Shown here: piece after piece, positions 9,490-18,999 of the stretch
Numbering within the stretch: the first letter of the stretch is position 1
Layout of the letters: the number at the start of each line of letters is the position of its first letter
Assembly: GCA_964574985.1 (NCBI GenBank)
Contig: CAZNPH010000009.1
Span: 62,001 to 126,000, forward strand
Direction: 5' to 3'
Source of the DNA: CAZNPH01 sp964574985
GTDB taxonomy: Bacteria > Bacteroidota > Bacteroidia > Bacteroidales > SM23-62
DNA length: 64,000 nucleotides
Made by a program: the position numbers and the translations under genes
Notes under the pieces: generated by a model
The model's database searches: none
What the model was told of the DNA's origin: nothing
The model's input: only the letters and a program-made list of their open reading frames with translations

Positions 9490-9744
9490 ATCCGTGGTTT
9501 AGTTGCTGTTTGTTTTCCACTCCGGATTCAGCCAATTTCATACCATTCTTATGAAAATACCTAAGGACACCCGCAGTGAATGCCTGAACGCCTGCTGCTT
9601 GCCTCCTTACTGGAAAAGGAATTCCGGCATCCGGAAAAAGAAACTCACGTGAACATGATTGAACAGGATGTGGAAAAATTTGCTCAATGAATTCCGGGGC
9701 AGAAAACTTGTTTCGGTGCCCGAAAAATACTAATATTATACAGC

Positions 9745-12267
9745 GTGATTCATTTGTTCATCAAGTCGTTCCTCCTGAGGGATGAAAAAGGCCGCCTCAG
9801 GTTCCTGGACAAAAATATCCTGCCTTTCCTGGGATACGGCTTTCAGGACCTGAAGGAAAAGGATTCCTGGATGGGGAAAGTACATCCCGGTGACCGGAAG
9901 AAGGCCCTCTCCCTTTTTTCTGTCAACCCTTCCGGCTTGCCTGCGCAAGCGGAATACAGATTTTTGTTCGGCGACCAGAAGTACAGGAAGATCCGGGAAG
10001 TGTTCAGCGAATCCTCCGGAGAAGGATTTGCCGGTTTTCTGGAATATCATTTTCATACCGGAGGAAAACAGCCGGTGTTTATAAAAAAAGACGCCGGCAT
10101 TCCACCCATTTTCGGCCAGCAGAACATCCCCGCTTTCCTGACCGGCAAGCGGGGCAGGATCATCGAAATGAATGCCCCGGCAATGGCTTTGGCCGGACAG
10201 GATATTCCCTCCACAATAAACATCAGGGAATTTACGGACAGGTACGGACTCCTGGAACAATCCCTTTTTCTTCCGCCGGGGATATCCGGCCGGTTGTTCC
10301 TGGGCCGCCGGGACACGGAAGATCAGCAGGATATGGCAGCCCTCAGGGAAAAACTTGAAATGTACAAAATCATGACCGGGAGCAATCCGGAGAACAACAT
10401 TTTTCTATTTGACCGAGACAACCGTTTCGTCCTTGCAGAGGGATCCGAGCTGGAACAACGCACCGGAATGAAGAACAGCGACTTCACCGGCAGCAAGATC
10501 GGGGAGATCAAAAACAAAAAACTCCGGACAATATTCAAACCCCTGATGGTTTCCTCACTGAAAGGCAACGATGTCTCCCTGGAAACCGAACTCAACGGCG
10601 AACATTATTTCATCCGGTGCATGCCGGTCAATAATGACCGGGGCGGGACACGGTACGGGATTGCCTTTATGCAGGACATTTCGGAATATAAGCATATAAC
10701 CGACCAGCTGAAAAAGGCAAAGAAAACCGCGGAAGAGGCAAACGCCGAAAAAAGCCGCTTTTTTGCCAGCATCACACATGATCTGAGGACCCCCCTGAAT
10801 GCCATCATCGGTTTCTCGGAGCAATTGCGCAAAACGGATCTCAGCCCCAGACAGGAGGAATATGTCAAGGTCATGGAAAAATCTTCCGAACACCTGCTCA
10901 ACCTGATCAATGAGATCCTTACTTTTTCCCGGATCGAAGCAGGCAGGATCAGTCTGGACAACGAGGTATTCCTGTTGAAAAACCTGGCCCGGGACGTATA
11001 TGATACCATGAAGATCAAAGTCCGCGAAAAACGGCTCGGCTTTGACTTTGTTTTTCGCGATGAAGCTGATTTCTGGGTAATCGGTGATCCCTTCCGTGTC
11101 AAGCAGATCCTGATCAACCTGCTCAACAACGCACTCAAATTCACGGAAAATGGTTCGGTCGGATTTGAGATCAGAAAATCCGGGCAAACCAAAAAACGGG
11201 CTGAGATCTGTTTCATTATCAGGGACACCGGAATCGGTATACCTGAAGACAAACTGCAGCGGATATTCCGTCAGTTCCAGCAGGCCGATTCGACCATTAC
11301 CAAGAAATACGGGGGAACCGGCATGGGTCTGACCATCAGCAAGAACCTCACCGAAATGATGGGCGGGCACATCCATGTCCGCAGCAAGCCGGGCAAAGGA
11401 TCAGTGTTTACCCTGACACTCCCCTTCAACAGGCCGGGCAAAGACCAGCTGCCCGAAAAAGAAGAATTTGTCATTGATTATGACCTGCTCAGGGGCAGGC
11501 CGGTGCTCATTGTGGATGATGACAGTGTGAACCGTCTCCTGGGAAAGGTCATCCTGGAAGGATTCAATGCCGATGTGGACATTGCCAACGGGGGAAAAGA
11601 AGCCATGAAAAAGTTGGAAAAGAATCATTACGACGTGGTCCTGCTGGATATCCAGATGCCCGGGTTAGACGGATTCGAGGTGGCGGAATACCTGCGCGGG
11701 GAACTCGGGAACCGGAAGACCCGTATCATAGCTGTCACCGCAGCAGCACTGCAGAAAGACATCAGAAAATTCCACCAGGCGGGCATGGATGATTTTTTGT
11801 TCAAGCCATTCCGCGAAACGAGTCTGTTCAAAAGGATTTGCCGGGTGCTCAACATTCCGCAGGAAACTTCAGAAAAACCCACAAAAAAATCATTCGCAGA
11901 GGGCTCATCACCATCCGGCTCACCGGCACACGGGGTGTATGATCTCGGGCAACTGGAAAAGGTCACCCGGGGATATCCGGAATTCTTCAACGAGATGATC
12001 AGAACTTTCATGAACAACGCCAGGGAAGGGACGGAACTTCTCAAAAAATATGCTGAACAGGAAAACTGGGAACAGGTCAGGGAGCTATGCCACCGGTTAT
12101 TACCTTCCTACCGCCATCTGGAGATCAATCACATCATATCCGACCTGAACCTGCTCAGGGGAAAAATAAAGAAAAAAGAGGACCCGGTATCATTGCTCCG
12201 TCTCATTGACCGGATATCTGAGGGAACCAGCCGCATCATTACCCAATTACAGGATGAGATCAAATGA
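9745..12267 (+). CDS. Hybrid sensor histidine kinase / response regulator with Hpt domain
   Basis: 840 residues. Two PAS-like sensor segments (about 10-110 and 205-320) contain no membrane helix, so it is probably cytoplasmic. A coiled linker (AKKTAEEANAEKS) leads to the HisKA box HDLRTP with His345, then the N box INLLNNALKFTENG, G1 DTGIGIP and G2 GGTGMGLTIS of the ATPase. A receiver domain follows (DDD near 590, phospho-acceptor Asp635 in LLDIQMPG, Thr in AVTAAAL, Lys in LFKPF) and a C-terminal Hpt helix bundle with His783 in CHRLLPSYRHL, the Bacteroidota-style Hpt. The start is a GTG at 9745; no ATG precedes the first PAS. A full phosphorelay chain in one protein without its own DNA-binding output. 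Confidence 0.9.
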   Translation: MIHLFIKSFLLRDEKGRLRFLDKNILPFLGYGFQDLKEKDSWMGKVHPGDRKKALSLFSVNPSGLPAQAEYRFLFGDQKYRKIREVFSESSGEGFAGFLEYHFHTGGKQPVFIKKDAGIPPIFGQQNIPAFLTGKRGRIIEMNAPAMALAGQDIPSTINIREFTDRYGLLEQSLFLPPGISGRLFLGRRDTEDQQDMAALREKLEMYKIMTGSNPENNIFLFDRDNRFVLAEGSELEQRTGMKNSDFTGSKIGEIKNKKLRTIFKPLMVSSLKGNDVSLETELNGEHYFIRCMPVNNDRGGTRYGIAFMQDISEYKHITDQLKKAKKTAEEANAEKSRFFASITHDLRTPLNAIIGFSEQLRKTDLSPRQEEYVKVMEKSSEHLLNLINEILTFSRIEAGRISLDNEVFLLKNLARDVYDTMKIKVREKRLGFDFVFRDEADFWVIGDPFRVKQILINLLNNALKFTENGSVGFEIRKSGQTKKRAEICFIIRDTGIGIPEDKLQRIFRQFQQADSTITKKYGGTGMGLTISKNLTEMMGGHIHVRSKPGKGSVFTLTLPFNRPGKDQLPEKEEFVIDYDLLRGRPVLIVDDDSVNRLLGKVILEGFNADVDIANGGKEAMKKLEKNHYDVVLLDIQMPGLDGFEVAEYLRGELGNRKTRIIAVTAAALQKDIRKFHQAGMDDFLFKPFRETSLFKRICRVLNIPQETSEKPTKKSFAEGSSPSGSPAHGVYDLGQLEKVTRGYPEFFNEMIRTFMNNAREGTELLKKYAEQENWEQVRELCHRLLPSYRHLEINHIISDLNLLRGKIKKKEDPVSLLRLIDRISEGTSRIITQLQDEIK

Positions 12268-12405
12268 TTTTGTGTAAAATGATGCACAATTCTTGTAGAC
12301 AATCTTTCACGATGCCATCCGTCCGTTGATCCCCTCCCCTGACACAGTCTGCCTGCCTGTTCGTATCCCTTTGCAATAGAAAGGGGGCGGACCCACACAT
12401 GGATT

Positions 12406-12422
12406 TTGGCACAATCTTTTCC
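12406..12422 (+). promoter_or_regulatory. Sigma-54-like promoter candidate
   Basis: TTGGCACAATCTTTTCC matches the -24 half (TGGCAC) exactly; the -12 half reads TTTC instead of TTGC at the correct 12-base spacing. It lies about 30 bases before a small reading frame and 145 bases before the secreted-protein/baeRF/MgtC operon. An NtrC-type sigma-54 activator is encoded at 29758-31125. Eye match only, with the important -12 G missing. Confidence 0.25.
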
Positions 12423-12453
12423 TGTATATCGGTGAATCAAAACCATAAAACTT

Positions 12454-12552
12454 ATGGAAAAAAAACTCTTCGGCCGGATCGAAAAACGTCTGGGAGGAGA
12501 AAAAAGAAAAATGGTCATCGACAGGATCAGGGAATATCAGAATTATTTTTAA
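12454..12552 (+). CDS. Possible 32-residue basic small protein
   Basis: A short frame beginning MEKKLFGRIEKRL and ending EYQNYF, rich in Lys, Arg and Glu with helical character, lies just upstream of the secreted hypothetical gene (13 bases apart). Nothing identifies it. It could be a real small protein at the head of the operon or chance; no strong ribosome binding site is seen. Confidence 0.25.
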   Translation: MEKKLFGRIEKRLGGEKRKMVIDRIREYQNYF

Positions 12553-12565
12553 TAAATCAAACATC

Positions 12566-13414
12566 ATGATACAGAGAATCAATTGCACGGCAAAAAGCAT
12601 CCTTTGTGCTCTTGCCGTATTCATCCTTTTCACCGGACCCGTCCTGGCAAATATGCCGGGATCAGGCAAATATGCCGGCAAAATTGTTTTTGCCGAAAGC
12701 TGGATCCCCAAAGAAGATCCCGATGAATCCGAATTCAGAACAGGTTTTTCACTCATGGACAACATCTATGCAAGGATATACCTGGATGAACCTCTGGGGG
12801 ATGTTTATGAGAAACTGGGATACAGCTACAATTTCAATGAGATGAAATATACCTATAACTATGCCATCAGGATGTTCGTGGATGACGAACTGACCGCAAG
12901 ATGGCTGTATGAAATGGACGAAGAGCCTTTCCGGAAGCAGACCACTTTCAATCTGGTCATTGCTTCGGATAAGGATGATAAGCTTTTTTACAACTGGATC
13001 AGTGAATGGATACAGGAAGTGGAAAGACTCGGACACGGAACGTTCAGGATCAGGCTGGATGTGATCCCACTGTACAGCGACATCGTGAACAGTCCGGATA
13101 AAGAACCTGTCAGCCTGTGTTCGGGTGAATTCACCTACCGGATCGATTCAACCAGAATGGCGGATTTTGTCAGGGAAAAGATGCCCGGTCTGCCCAAAGC
13201 GACGGTGATCAATCCCGGGATCCAGGAAAGCATCCTGGATGCCAGCACATCCGTTTACGCGGGAGCTGTGCCGGTACGGGCAGTCCTGGTGGACGTGAAC
13301 AGTGACTGGCGTTACAATGTGGATGAATTCGGGAATACGGATATTATGACTATGAAATGGATTGCGAAAAGCTGGAATGATCATGAGAGGATTCAACAGG
13401 AAAAAATTCATTGA
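12566..13414 (+). CDS. Secreted hypothetical protein
   Basis: 282 residues with a classical signal peptide (hydrophobic ILCALAVFILFTG, cleavage likely after VLA near residue 28). The mature part is mixed alpha/beta, acidic, and has a tyrosine-rich stretch (GYSYNFNEMKYTYNY) near residue 90. I recognise no family. It precedes and overlaps the baeRF-like gene by about 38 bases in another frame, so the two are probably co-transcribed. Likely periplasmic; function unknown. Confidence 0.6.
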   Translation: MIQRINCTAKSILCALAVFILFTGPVLANMPGSGKYAGKIVFAESWIPKEDPDESEFRTGFSLMDNIYARIYLDEPLGDVYEKLGYSYNFNEMKYTYNYAIRMFVDDELTARWLYEMDEEPFRKQTTFNLVIASDKDDKLFYNWISEWIQEVERLGHGTFRIRLDVIPLYSDIVNSPDKEPVSLCSGEFTYRIDSTRMADFVREKMPGLPKATVINPGIQESILDASTSVYAGAVPVRAVLVDVNSDWRYNVDEFGNTDIMTMKWIAKSWNDHERIQQEKIH

Positions 13415-14531
13415 ACTGGAAAAGGTGCACGCCCCGGATTGCGTGTCCATGTACATGCCCACCCACAAGGCAGGACAGGCCGTACTGGAAAAAGAAGACC
13501 GGATCCGGTTGAAAAACCAAATCCGCCAGGTGAAGAAAGAACTGAAGGAACATCAGCTCAGGGAGAATGAGATCAATGCACTGGTCAAACCCGCCGTGGA
13601 GATGCTGGGGGATGCGGACCTCTGGCACAACATGTCGGAAGGTCTGGCCATCTTCCTGAGCCGGGAGGGACATCACATCATTAAATGCCCCGAACCCTTC
13701 CATGAATTCCATTTTACCGGGGACCATTACCACCTGAGTCCGCTTATCCCCCTGCTGAATTTCCATTTTGAATATTACATTCTCAGACTTGACCTGGAAG
13801 ACATCAGGCTTTTCAGGTGTACCAACGACGGAAGCCAACCTTTGACAGATACAGGATTGCCCGGTACAATGGAAGACGTGGTCGGTCATGACTACGAAGA
13901 CAAAAGTCTGCAGTTCAGGACCGGACAGACAGGCAGCGGAAGCGGGATTTTTCACGGGCACGGAGAGGGAAAGGACGATAAAAAGAAGGAGATCCGGAAG
14001 TTCTTTGAACACCTCGACCGGGAGCTGAATGATTTCCTGAAGGGACAGGACACGCCCTTGCTGGTGGCCACGGCGGAACCTCTGTTTTCCCTATACCGTT
14101 CGGTAAATTCCTATGCCGGACTGGTCGATGAGCACATCCTGTCCAAAGAAAGTATGGACGAACCGGATCTCACCAGACAGGCCCGGGAGATCACCAGGAA
14201 AAGAAACATGAAAAAGCGCCACCAGGATGCCGCCAGGTTTCATGAACTGCTTAATAACAAAAAATCCTCATTCGAGCTGGATGACATTATACCCGCCTCG
14301 TTAAACGGAAGAACAGAAACCCTGTTCATCCTCAGAAACACCAATATCTGGGGCAGGTACTATGAAGACACGGGTGTGGTCAGGGAACATGAAGAAAGAA
14401 AAGCGGGGGACACCTGTTTGCCGGACCTTGCCGCCCGTAAGACCATTGTGAACAACGGAAAAGTATACACCGTCACCCCCGGTGAAATGCCGGACAAAAC
14501 CGGTGCGGTGAATGCGATTTACCGCTATTGA
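13377..14531 (+). CDS. baeRF-type protein (bacterial relative of archaeo-eukaryotic release factor 1)
   Basis: About 384 residues, cytoplasmic. The opening (fold strand YMPTHKAGQ after KVHAPDCVSMY, then a Lys/Glu helix with LKNQIRQVKKELKEHQL) and the distant PLLVATAEPLF and HILSKES segments match the baeRF proteins of the eRF1 domain 2/3-like superfamily, often found beside Usp, BON and other stress genes. It may interact with ribosomes or nucleic acids under stress; its biochemical role is not established. Two close ATGs (13377, 13383) could start it; both overlap the upstream gene. The MgtC-like gene begins just after. Confidence 0.65.
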   Translation: MIMRGFNRKKFIELEKVHAPDCVSMYMPTHKAGQAVLEKEDRIRLKNQIRQVKKELKEHQLRENEINALVKPAVEMLGDADLWHNMSEGLAIFLSREGHHIIKCPEPFHEFHFTGDHYHLSPLIPLLNFHFEYYILRLDLEDIRLFRCTNDGSQPLTDTGLPGTMEDVVGHDYEDKSLQFRTGQTGSGSGIFHGHGEGKDDKKKEIRKFFEHLDRELNDFLKGQDTPLLVATAEPLFSLYRSVNSYAGLVDEHILSKESMDEPDLTRQAREITRKRNMKKRHQDAARFHELLNNKKSSFELDDIIPASLNGRTETLFILRNTNIWGRYYEDTGVVREHEERKAGDTCLPDLAARKTIVNNGKVYTVTPGEMPDKTGAVNAIYRY

Positions 14532-14553
14532 CAATAACCAAACCAAAAATAGC

Positions 14554-15021
14554 ATGGGAACCGAAAGTCAATTGTTCATATTGCTCGACGTGGTCATTGC
14601 CGCCTTACTGGCCGGGATTATCGGCCTGGAAAGGGAACTTATGGAAAAACCCGCCGGCCTCCGCACCCAGATGATCGTGGGGGGTGCCACCGCCCTGATG
14701 GTATCGCTGGGGCAGATCATTGTGATGCGTTTTGTTGAACTCGGGCTGGCCGGTTACATCCGTTCCGATCCCGTCCGTATCCTGCAGGCAGTGATCGTTG
14801 GGGTAAGTTTTATCGGTGCAGGCACAGTCCTGCAAATGGAAAGTACAATGAAAATCAAATTTCTGACCACTGCCGCAACCATATTGTTTTCGGCCGGTAT
14901 CGGAGCAACAGTTGCCCTGAAACAATATTTGCTGGCCATAGGCATTACCCTGTTCGTGCTCATCATCAATCTGCTCATGCGTTTGGTGGAAAAAAAGATC
15001 GGTGTGGGCAGAAAAAAATAA
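14554..15021 (+). CDS. MgtC/SapB-family membrane protein
   Basis: About 155 residues with four to five membrane helices. The N-terminal DVVIAALLAGIIGLERE, then KPAGLRTQM and GVSFIGAGTVLQ motifs are diagnostic of the MgtC/SapB N-terminal domain. Virulence MgtC inhibits ATP synthase and aids low-Mg2+ and acid survival; short members without the C-terminal ACT-like domain, like this one, are widespread in free-living bacteria and less understood. The frame opens at 14512, but the first residues are not conserved, and ATG 14554 fits better. Part of the 12.5-15.4 kb run of genes. Confidence 0.8.
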   Translation: MGTESQLFILLDVVIAALLAGIIGLERELMEKPAGLRTQMIVGGATALMVSLGQIIVMRFVELGLAGYIRSDPVRILQAVIVGVSFIGAGTVLQMESTMKIKFLTTAATILFSAGIGATVALKQYLLAIGITLFVLIINLLMRLVEKKIGVGRKK

Positions 15022-15041
15022 TCATCGTAAAATTCAAGATC

Positions 15042-15428
15042 ATGGAACTACTTGGTATAATTACCGCAATTATCATTTCACTATTGTTTGCAGTCATTTT
15101 CTACTATTTTTTCAGGGTCAGGGGACCGTGGGGTGCTTTCTGGACCTTTTTCCTGGTCCTGTTTCTGGCCGTCTGGGCAGCCGAACTATGGATAACCCCG
15201 GTGGGGCCGTATTTCTACGACATTGCCTGGGTGCCTCTTGTATTCGTGGGATTGCTGGTTGCCATCGGACTGGCCGCAGCCACCGGCATGCCGGAAAGAA
15301 TCGGCAGGAAAAGGCTGGAAGAAGGAGCCCCTGCACCTGAAGAAGCCGAAGCGGCAACCCTGGGGATCTTTTTCTGGCTGTTGCTGGCCGTTCTGATCAC
15401 AGTCGTGCTGATCGGACTTTTCAGATAA
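15042..15428 (+). CDS. Small integral membrane protein
   Basis: 128 residues with about four predicted membrane segments: one at the N-terminus, two around residues 30-80, then a short acidic soluble loop (EEGAPAPEEAEAATLG) and a last C-terminal helix. No family recognised. It sits 20 bases after the MgtC-like gene and before the BON gene, so it probably shares their regulation. Confidence 0.6.
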   Translation: MELLGIITAIIISLLFAVIFYYFFRVRGPWGAFWTFFLVLFLAVWAAELWITPVGPYFYDIAWVPLVFVGLLVAIGLAAATGMPERIGRKRLEEGAPAPEEAEAATLGIFFWLLLAVLITVVLIGLFR

Positions 15429-15459
15429 TCACATAATAAAAAGAAAAGGAGTTAAAGTT

Positions 15460-16778
15460 ATGGATAAAAAAAAGAACCGTTTTACCCCTGTTTTATACGG
15501 GATCCTTTGTGCAATAATTTGTATATGCTTTCTTCCGGAGGTATCCGCCCAAAAAATATCCGATGCGGAGATCACCCGGACCGTTGATTTCGAGATGCTG
15601 ATACGGAACGGTGTACCCTCGCACCTGATCGATGTGGAAACCTCTGACGGCATCGTGATCCTGTCGGGTCAGACCGATCACATACTGGCCAGGGACCGGG
15701 CCGAACAGATAGCACTGGCAGTGAAAGGGGTGAAGACCGTGGTGAACAATATCGAGGTTGCACCCATCCAGCGGCCCGACGACGTCATTGAATCCGATAT
15801 AGAGAAGGAACTGATGAAAAATCCGGCAGTCGACCGGTACGAGATAGATGTCCGGGTCAGCAACGGCCTGGTAAAACTGGAAGGCATGGTTGATTCCTGG
15901 CAGGAAAAACAAGCCGCCTCCACGGTGGCCAAAAGAGTCAAGGGAGTTGAAAAAATAGAAAACGACATTGTATTCGGTGCCGCTGTGCACCGGAGCGACC
16001 AGGACATCCTGGCCGATGTGAAAAGCATCCTGAGAAATGACGTACGGATCGACGATGCACTGATCGAGGTCGATGTCATCAACGGCAAAGTGGTGCTCAA
16101 AGGTGTGGTTGGCAGCGCCACCGAAAAGGTGCTTGCAAAATCGATTGCCTGGGTAACCGGAGTCCGTTCGGTAAACACGGATGCACTGAAAGTCAAGTTC
16201 TGGGCAAGGGATGAGAACATCAGAAAAGGCAAATACCCGGCCATGGATGAAGAAACCATCAGGGAAGCTGTCCGGAATGCATTGTTTTACGATCCCCAAG
16301 TAGGTTCTTCCCAAATCGATGTAACCGTGCACAGGGGAACGGCAAGGTATACCTGACCGGCAAAGTGCAGACTACCTTCGAAAAACATCGTGCGGAAAAG
16401 GTAATTTCCGATATTCCGGGAGTGGTAGAAATCACCAACAACATCAATACCGAAGAAGAATCCGGAGAAGAAAAAGAATACCTGGAATATGACTTCTACG
16501 GCTGGAACACAGTATATCCCGCCCCATACATAAATTTTGACATGCTGGACAAAAACCGCACCGATGAAGAGATCCGGGAAGATATCCGAAGCCAGCTCTG
16601 GTGGTCACCGTTTGTCAATAAAGATGAAGTGGAAGTGATCGTGGAAGACAAAAAGGCCACTTTGCTGGGTACGGTGGATACATGGAAAGAAAAATCAACC
16701 GCAGCACAAAATGCCCTGCAGGGAGGGGCACGTGAAGTTGACAACCAGTTAAAGGTCAGGTACGGAGATCAGGAATAA
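15460..16778 (+). pseudogene. Multi-BON-domain secreted protein, frameshifted
   Basis: A good ribosome site (AAGGAG) precedes the ATG. The signal peptide (cleavage near VSAQ) is followed by repeated BON domains of about 70 residues, each with a conserved Gly in VxLxGxV and a VxGVxxVxNxI end; BON domains bind phospholipid or peptidoglycan and help envelope stability. The frame stops at 16354-16356, but a fourth BON repeat is cut in the middle: the next frame from about 16338 reads GNGKVYLTGKVQ and continues through the rest of that repeat plus a final one to 16778. One missing base near AGGGGAA (16332-16339) explains this. Together about 440 residues with five BON repeats. Either a real inactivating mutation or a read error. 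Confidence 0.8.
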
Positions 16779-16797
16779 CAGCCGGAAGCTCCGGTCA

Positions 16798-17709
16798 TCA
16801 AGACCGGCCGGGAACCACCATGCGTATTTCCCCGCCCCGGATCACTGCCCGGACTTCCTCCACGGTGCCCTTAAATTCACCGTCTACCTGTAAATCCTGA
16901 CGGATTGAAAAACGGATGGTGCATTCCCTCGCGGGAATGATCCTGATGTATTTTGATTCGTCGGTTTTTCCAATGAAAATGGAAGCCAGCATCCTGAAAA
17001 TATGCATCCGGGGATAAGGTTTTATGATGACCAGTTCGAAAATCCCGTCACCCGGATCCCCTGCAGGGTTGATCATGGCCCCGGTCCCGTACTTCCTGGC
17101 ATTGGCCAGAATGATCATCCTTGCTTTGCCTGTATAATGAAGGTCTTCTCCTGTGGATATTTCATAACGCATGGAATGGGCAAACCGGAATTCCCGCAAA
17201 TACTGTTTGAAATAGCCAAAAAAACCGCGGCTTTTTTCCCGGGCAACCCTTTTGACCACCCGGGCATTCATGCCGATGTCGGAAAGGTGAAGGGAAAGGT
17301 GGCGGTCGTTAATGATCAGGTAATCCAGTAGCCTTTCCTGGCCGCCGGTCAACACTTTCAGTGCCCGGTCTTTGTTTTGCGGAATCCCCAGTTCAACAGC
17401 CATTCCGTTTGCCGATCCCATGGGGATGATCCCCATGGCAATGGCCCGGTCCTTAATGGCACGGGCCACCAGATTGCATGTCCCGTCACCGCCTGCCGCC
17501 ACTGCCAGGGTGAAAGCACAGGCATCCATCCTGTTGCAAAGCCTCTTCAGGTCCCCCTTTCCACGGGTTTCAAATATTTCATATTCAAACCCCTGTTTCC
17601 CGGCATAACCTTCAATCATTTCCGGCAGGTCCGACTTCCGGATATCCCCTGAAACGGGATTGACAATAAAAAGGATTTTGTGCTTTTTTTTATCCCCGCT
17701 CTCAGCCAT
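16798..17709 (-). CDS. Diacylglycerol/lipid kinase family (YegS/DagK-like)
   Basis: About 303 residues from ATG 17709 (protein MAESGDKKKH). The DAGK catalytic domain shows NPVSG near residue 17-21 and the nucleotide loop GGDGT at 73-77, followed by PMGSANGMA. It phosphorylates diacylglycerol or related lipids with ATP at the membrane, feeding phosphatidate. The frame extends to 17802 without recognisable homology. It is divergent from the APP1-like phosphatase gene; the 71-base gap between starts must hold both promoters. The pairing of a phosphatidate-making and a phosphatidate-removing enzyme is notable. Confidence 0.82.
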   Translation of the reverse strand: MAESGDKKKHKILFIVNPVSGDIRKSDLPEMIEGYAGKQGFEYEIFETRGKGDLKRLCNRMDACAFTLAVAAGGDGTCNLVARAIKDRAIAMGIIPMGSANGMAVELGIPQNKDRALKVLTGGQERLLDYLIINDRHLSLHLSDIGMNARVVKRVAREKSRGFFGYFKQYLREFRFAHSMRYEISTGEDLHYTGKARMIILANARKYGTGAMINPAGDPGDGIFELVIIKPYPRMHIFRMLASIFIGKTDESKYIRIIPARECTIRFSIRQDLQVDGEFKGTVEEVRAVIRGGEIRMVVPGRS

Positions 17710-17780
17710 TTTCGAAAATTCTATTATGCAATAAACGTACATTTTTTGTAATAATCTGTAAAAATCATTTATTTTCCGGA

Positions 17781-18944
17781 ATGGCACTGAAAAAACCGGC
17801 AAAGTACCTTTTCAAGATGGTCAGGAATCCCCTGGTCAGGCTGAAGATACGGATCAAACAACGCCTGGGCTGGCTGGGCATTCCCAGGATACAGCCCTTC
17901 ACAGGCCACGGCAACGGACAGTACATCTTTGCATCGGGCATGGTCATTGAGGATAAGGGACTCGCCAAACCCGCGAAAGACCATAACATCTGGCAGAACA
18001 TCCTGGCGGCCATCAAGCGGTATTCCGGGGACGAGATGCCGGGGGTCCGGATCAGGATCCGTTTTTATGACCATGAGGTAACCACCCGCAGCGATGAAAA
18101 GGGGATCTTTTGTGTCAGGATCCCTCACCACATCGAATCCGACCGAATCTGGCATACCATACGGTATGAGCTGATGGAAGAGGTCGTGCCGGAACAGGGA
18201 AAGGTGGTTGCAGAAGGAAAAATCATGATCCCGCCTGCAAATTTCCGCTTTGCTGTCGTATCCGACATGGATGATACGGTGATCATTTCCCATGCCGCCC
18301 GTTTTGTGAAGAAACTGAGGCTCCTGTTGTTCAAAAATTCCCGTCAGCGGCTTCCCTTCAAGGGCGTATCTGCATTTTACCATGCGTTGCAGCGGGGGCC
18401 GGGCGGACAGGAATCCAATCCTATTTTTTATGTCAGCAACAGTGACTGGAACATCTATGACCTGCTCCACGATTTTTGCCGGTACCGTCATATCCCGGAG
18501 GGTCCTTTGCTGTTGCGGGAATTCCATTTCAGGCTGTTCAATTCCCGCCGGCGCAAAGAGAACAAACAAATCCACAAGATCACCCGGATCAATTCCCTGT
18601 TCGAAACATACCGGGATTCCCGGTTCATCCTGATCGGGGACAGCGGTCAGAAAGACCCCGAGATCTACAGCCGGATCGCAGGTGAGCATCCCGGAAGGGT
18701 ATTGTGTATTTACATCCGGAATGTAAGCTCCGGAAGGAGAAGCAGGAAAATACTCAGGATCGCCGAAGCACTGAATAAAGAACAGTCCACAGAACTGGTC
18801 ATTGGGAGGGAAACCGAAGCGGTTGCCAGGCATGCCGCCGGCACCGGTTACATACATCCGGAAAGCATAGAAGCCATTTCCCGGCTCCAGGAAAAGGAAA
18901 AGAAAGAGGAGAAGGAAAAACACCGTTTATCTCCTGGGTTTTGA
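17781..18944 (+). CDS. APP1-type phosphatidate phosphatase (DUF2183)
   Basis: 387 residues. The C-terminal half carries the APP1 catalytic domain: Asp162-x-Asp164-x-Thr166 in SDMDDTV, the haloacid-dehalogenase-like nucleophile motif, with FYVSNSDWN and LIGDSGQKDPEIY further on. The N-terminal half is a beta-rich domain found in bacterial APP1 proteins. Yeast Pah/App1 enzymes dephosphorylate phosphatidate to diacylglycerol. A short basic tail (KEKEKKEEKEK) closes the protein. It probably works with the divergent lipid kinase. No signal peptide, so cytoplasmic or membrane-peripheral. Confidence 0.82.
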   Translation: MALKKPAKYLFKMVRNPLVRLKIRIKQRLGWLGIPRIQPFTGHGNGQYIFASGMVIEDKGLAKPAKDHNIWQNILAAIKRYSGDEMPGVRIRIRFYDHEVTTRSDEKGIFCVRIPHHIESDRIWHTIRYELMEEVVPEQGKVVAEGKIMIPPANFRFAVVSDMDDTVIISHAARFVKKLRLLLFKNSRQRLPFKGVSAFYHALQRGPGGQESNPIFYVSNSDWNIYDLLHDFCRYRHIPEGPLLLREFHFRLFNSRRRKENKQIHKITRINSLFETYRDSRFILIGDSGQKDPEIYSRIAGEHPGRVLCIYIRNVSSGRRSRKILRIAEALNKEQSTELVIGRETEAVARHAAGTGYIHPESIEAISRLQEKEKKEEKEKHRLSPGF

Positions 18945-18999
18945 TTTCACCACGGAATTCACTATATTATACATCCAAATCAGGCAAAAACCATCCTCC

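Noticed and set aside
9551..9655. Small plus-strand reading frame upstream of the hybrid kinase
   Set aside because: About 33 codons, no conserved pattern and no ribosome site.
15460..16356. Programmed frameshift as explanation for the BON gene
   Set aside because: No slippery heptamer with a following pseudoknot is evident and BON genes are not known to need one; simple indel is simpler.
17769..18923. Long minus-strand open frame opposite the APP1 gene
   Set aside because: The plus strand has the DMDDT motif and full domain; the antisense frame has none.
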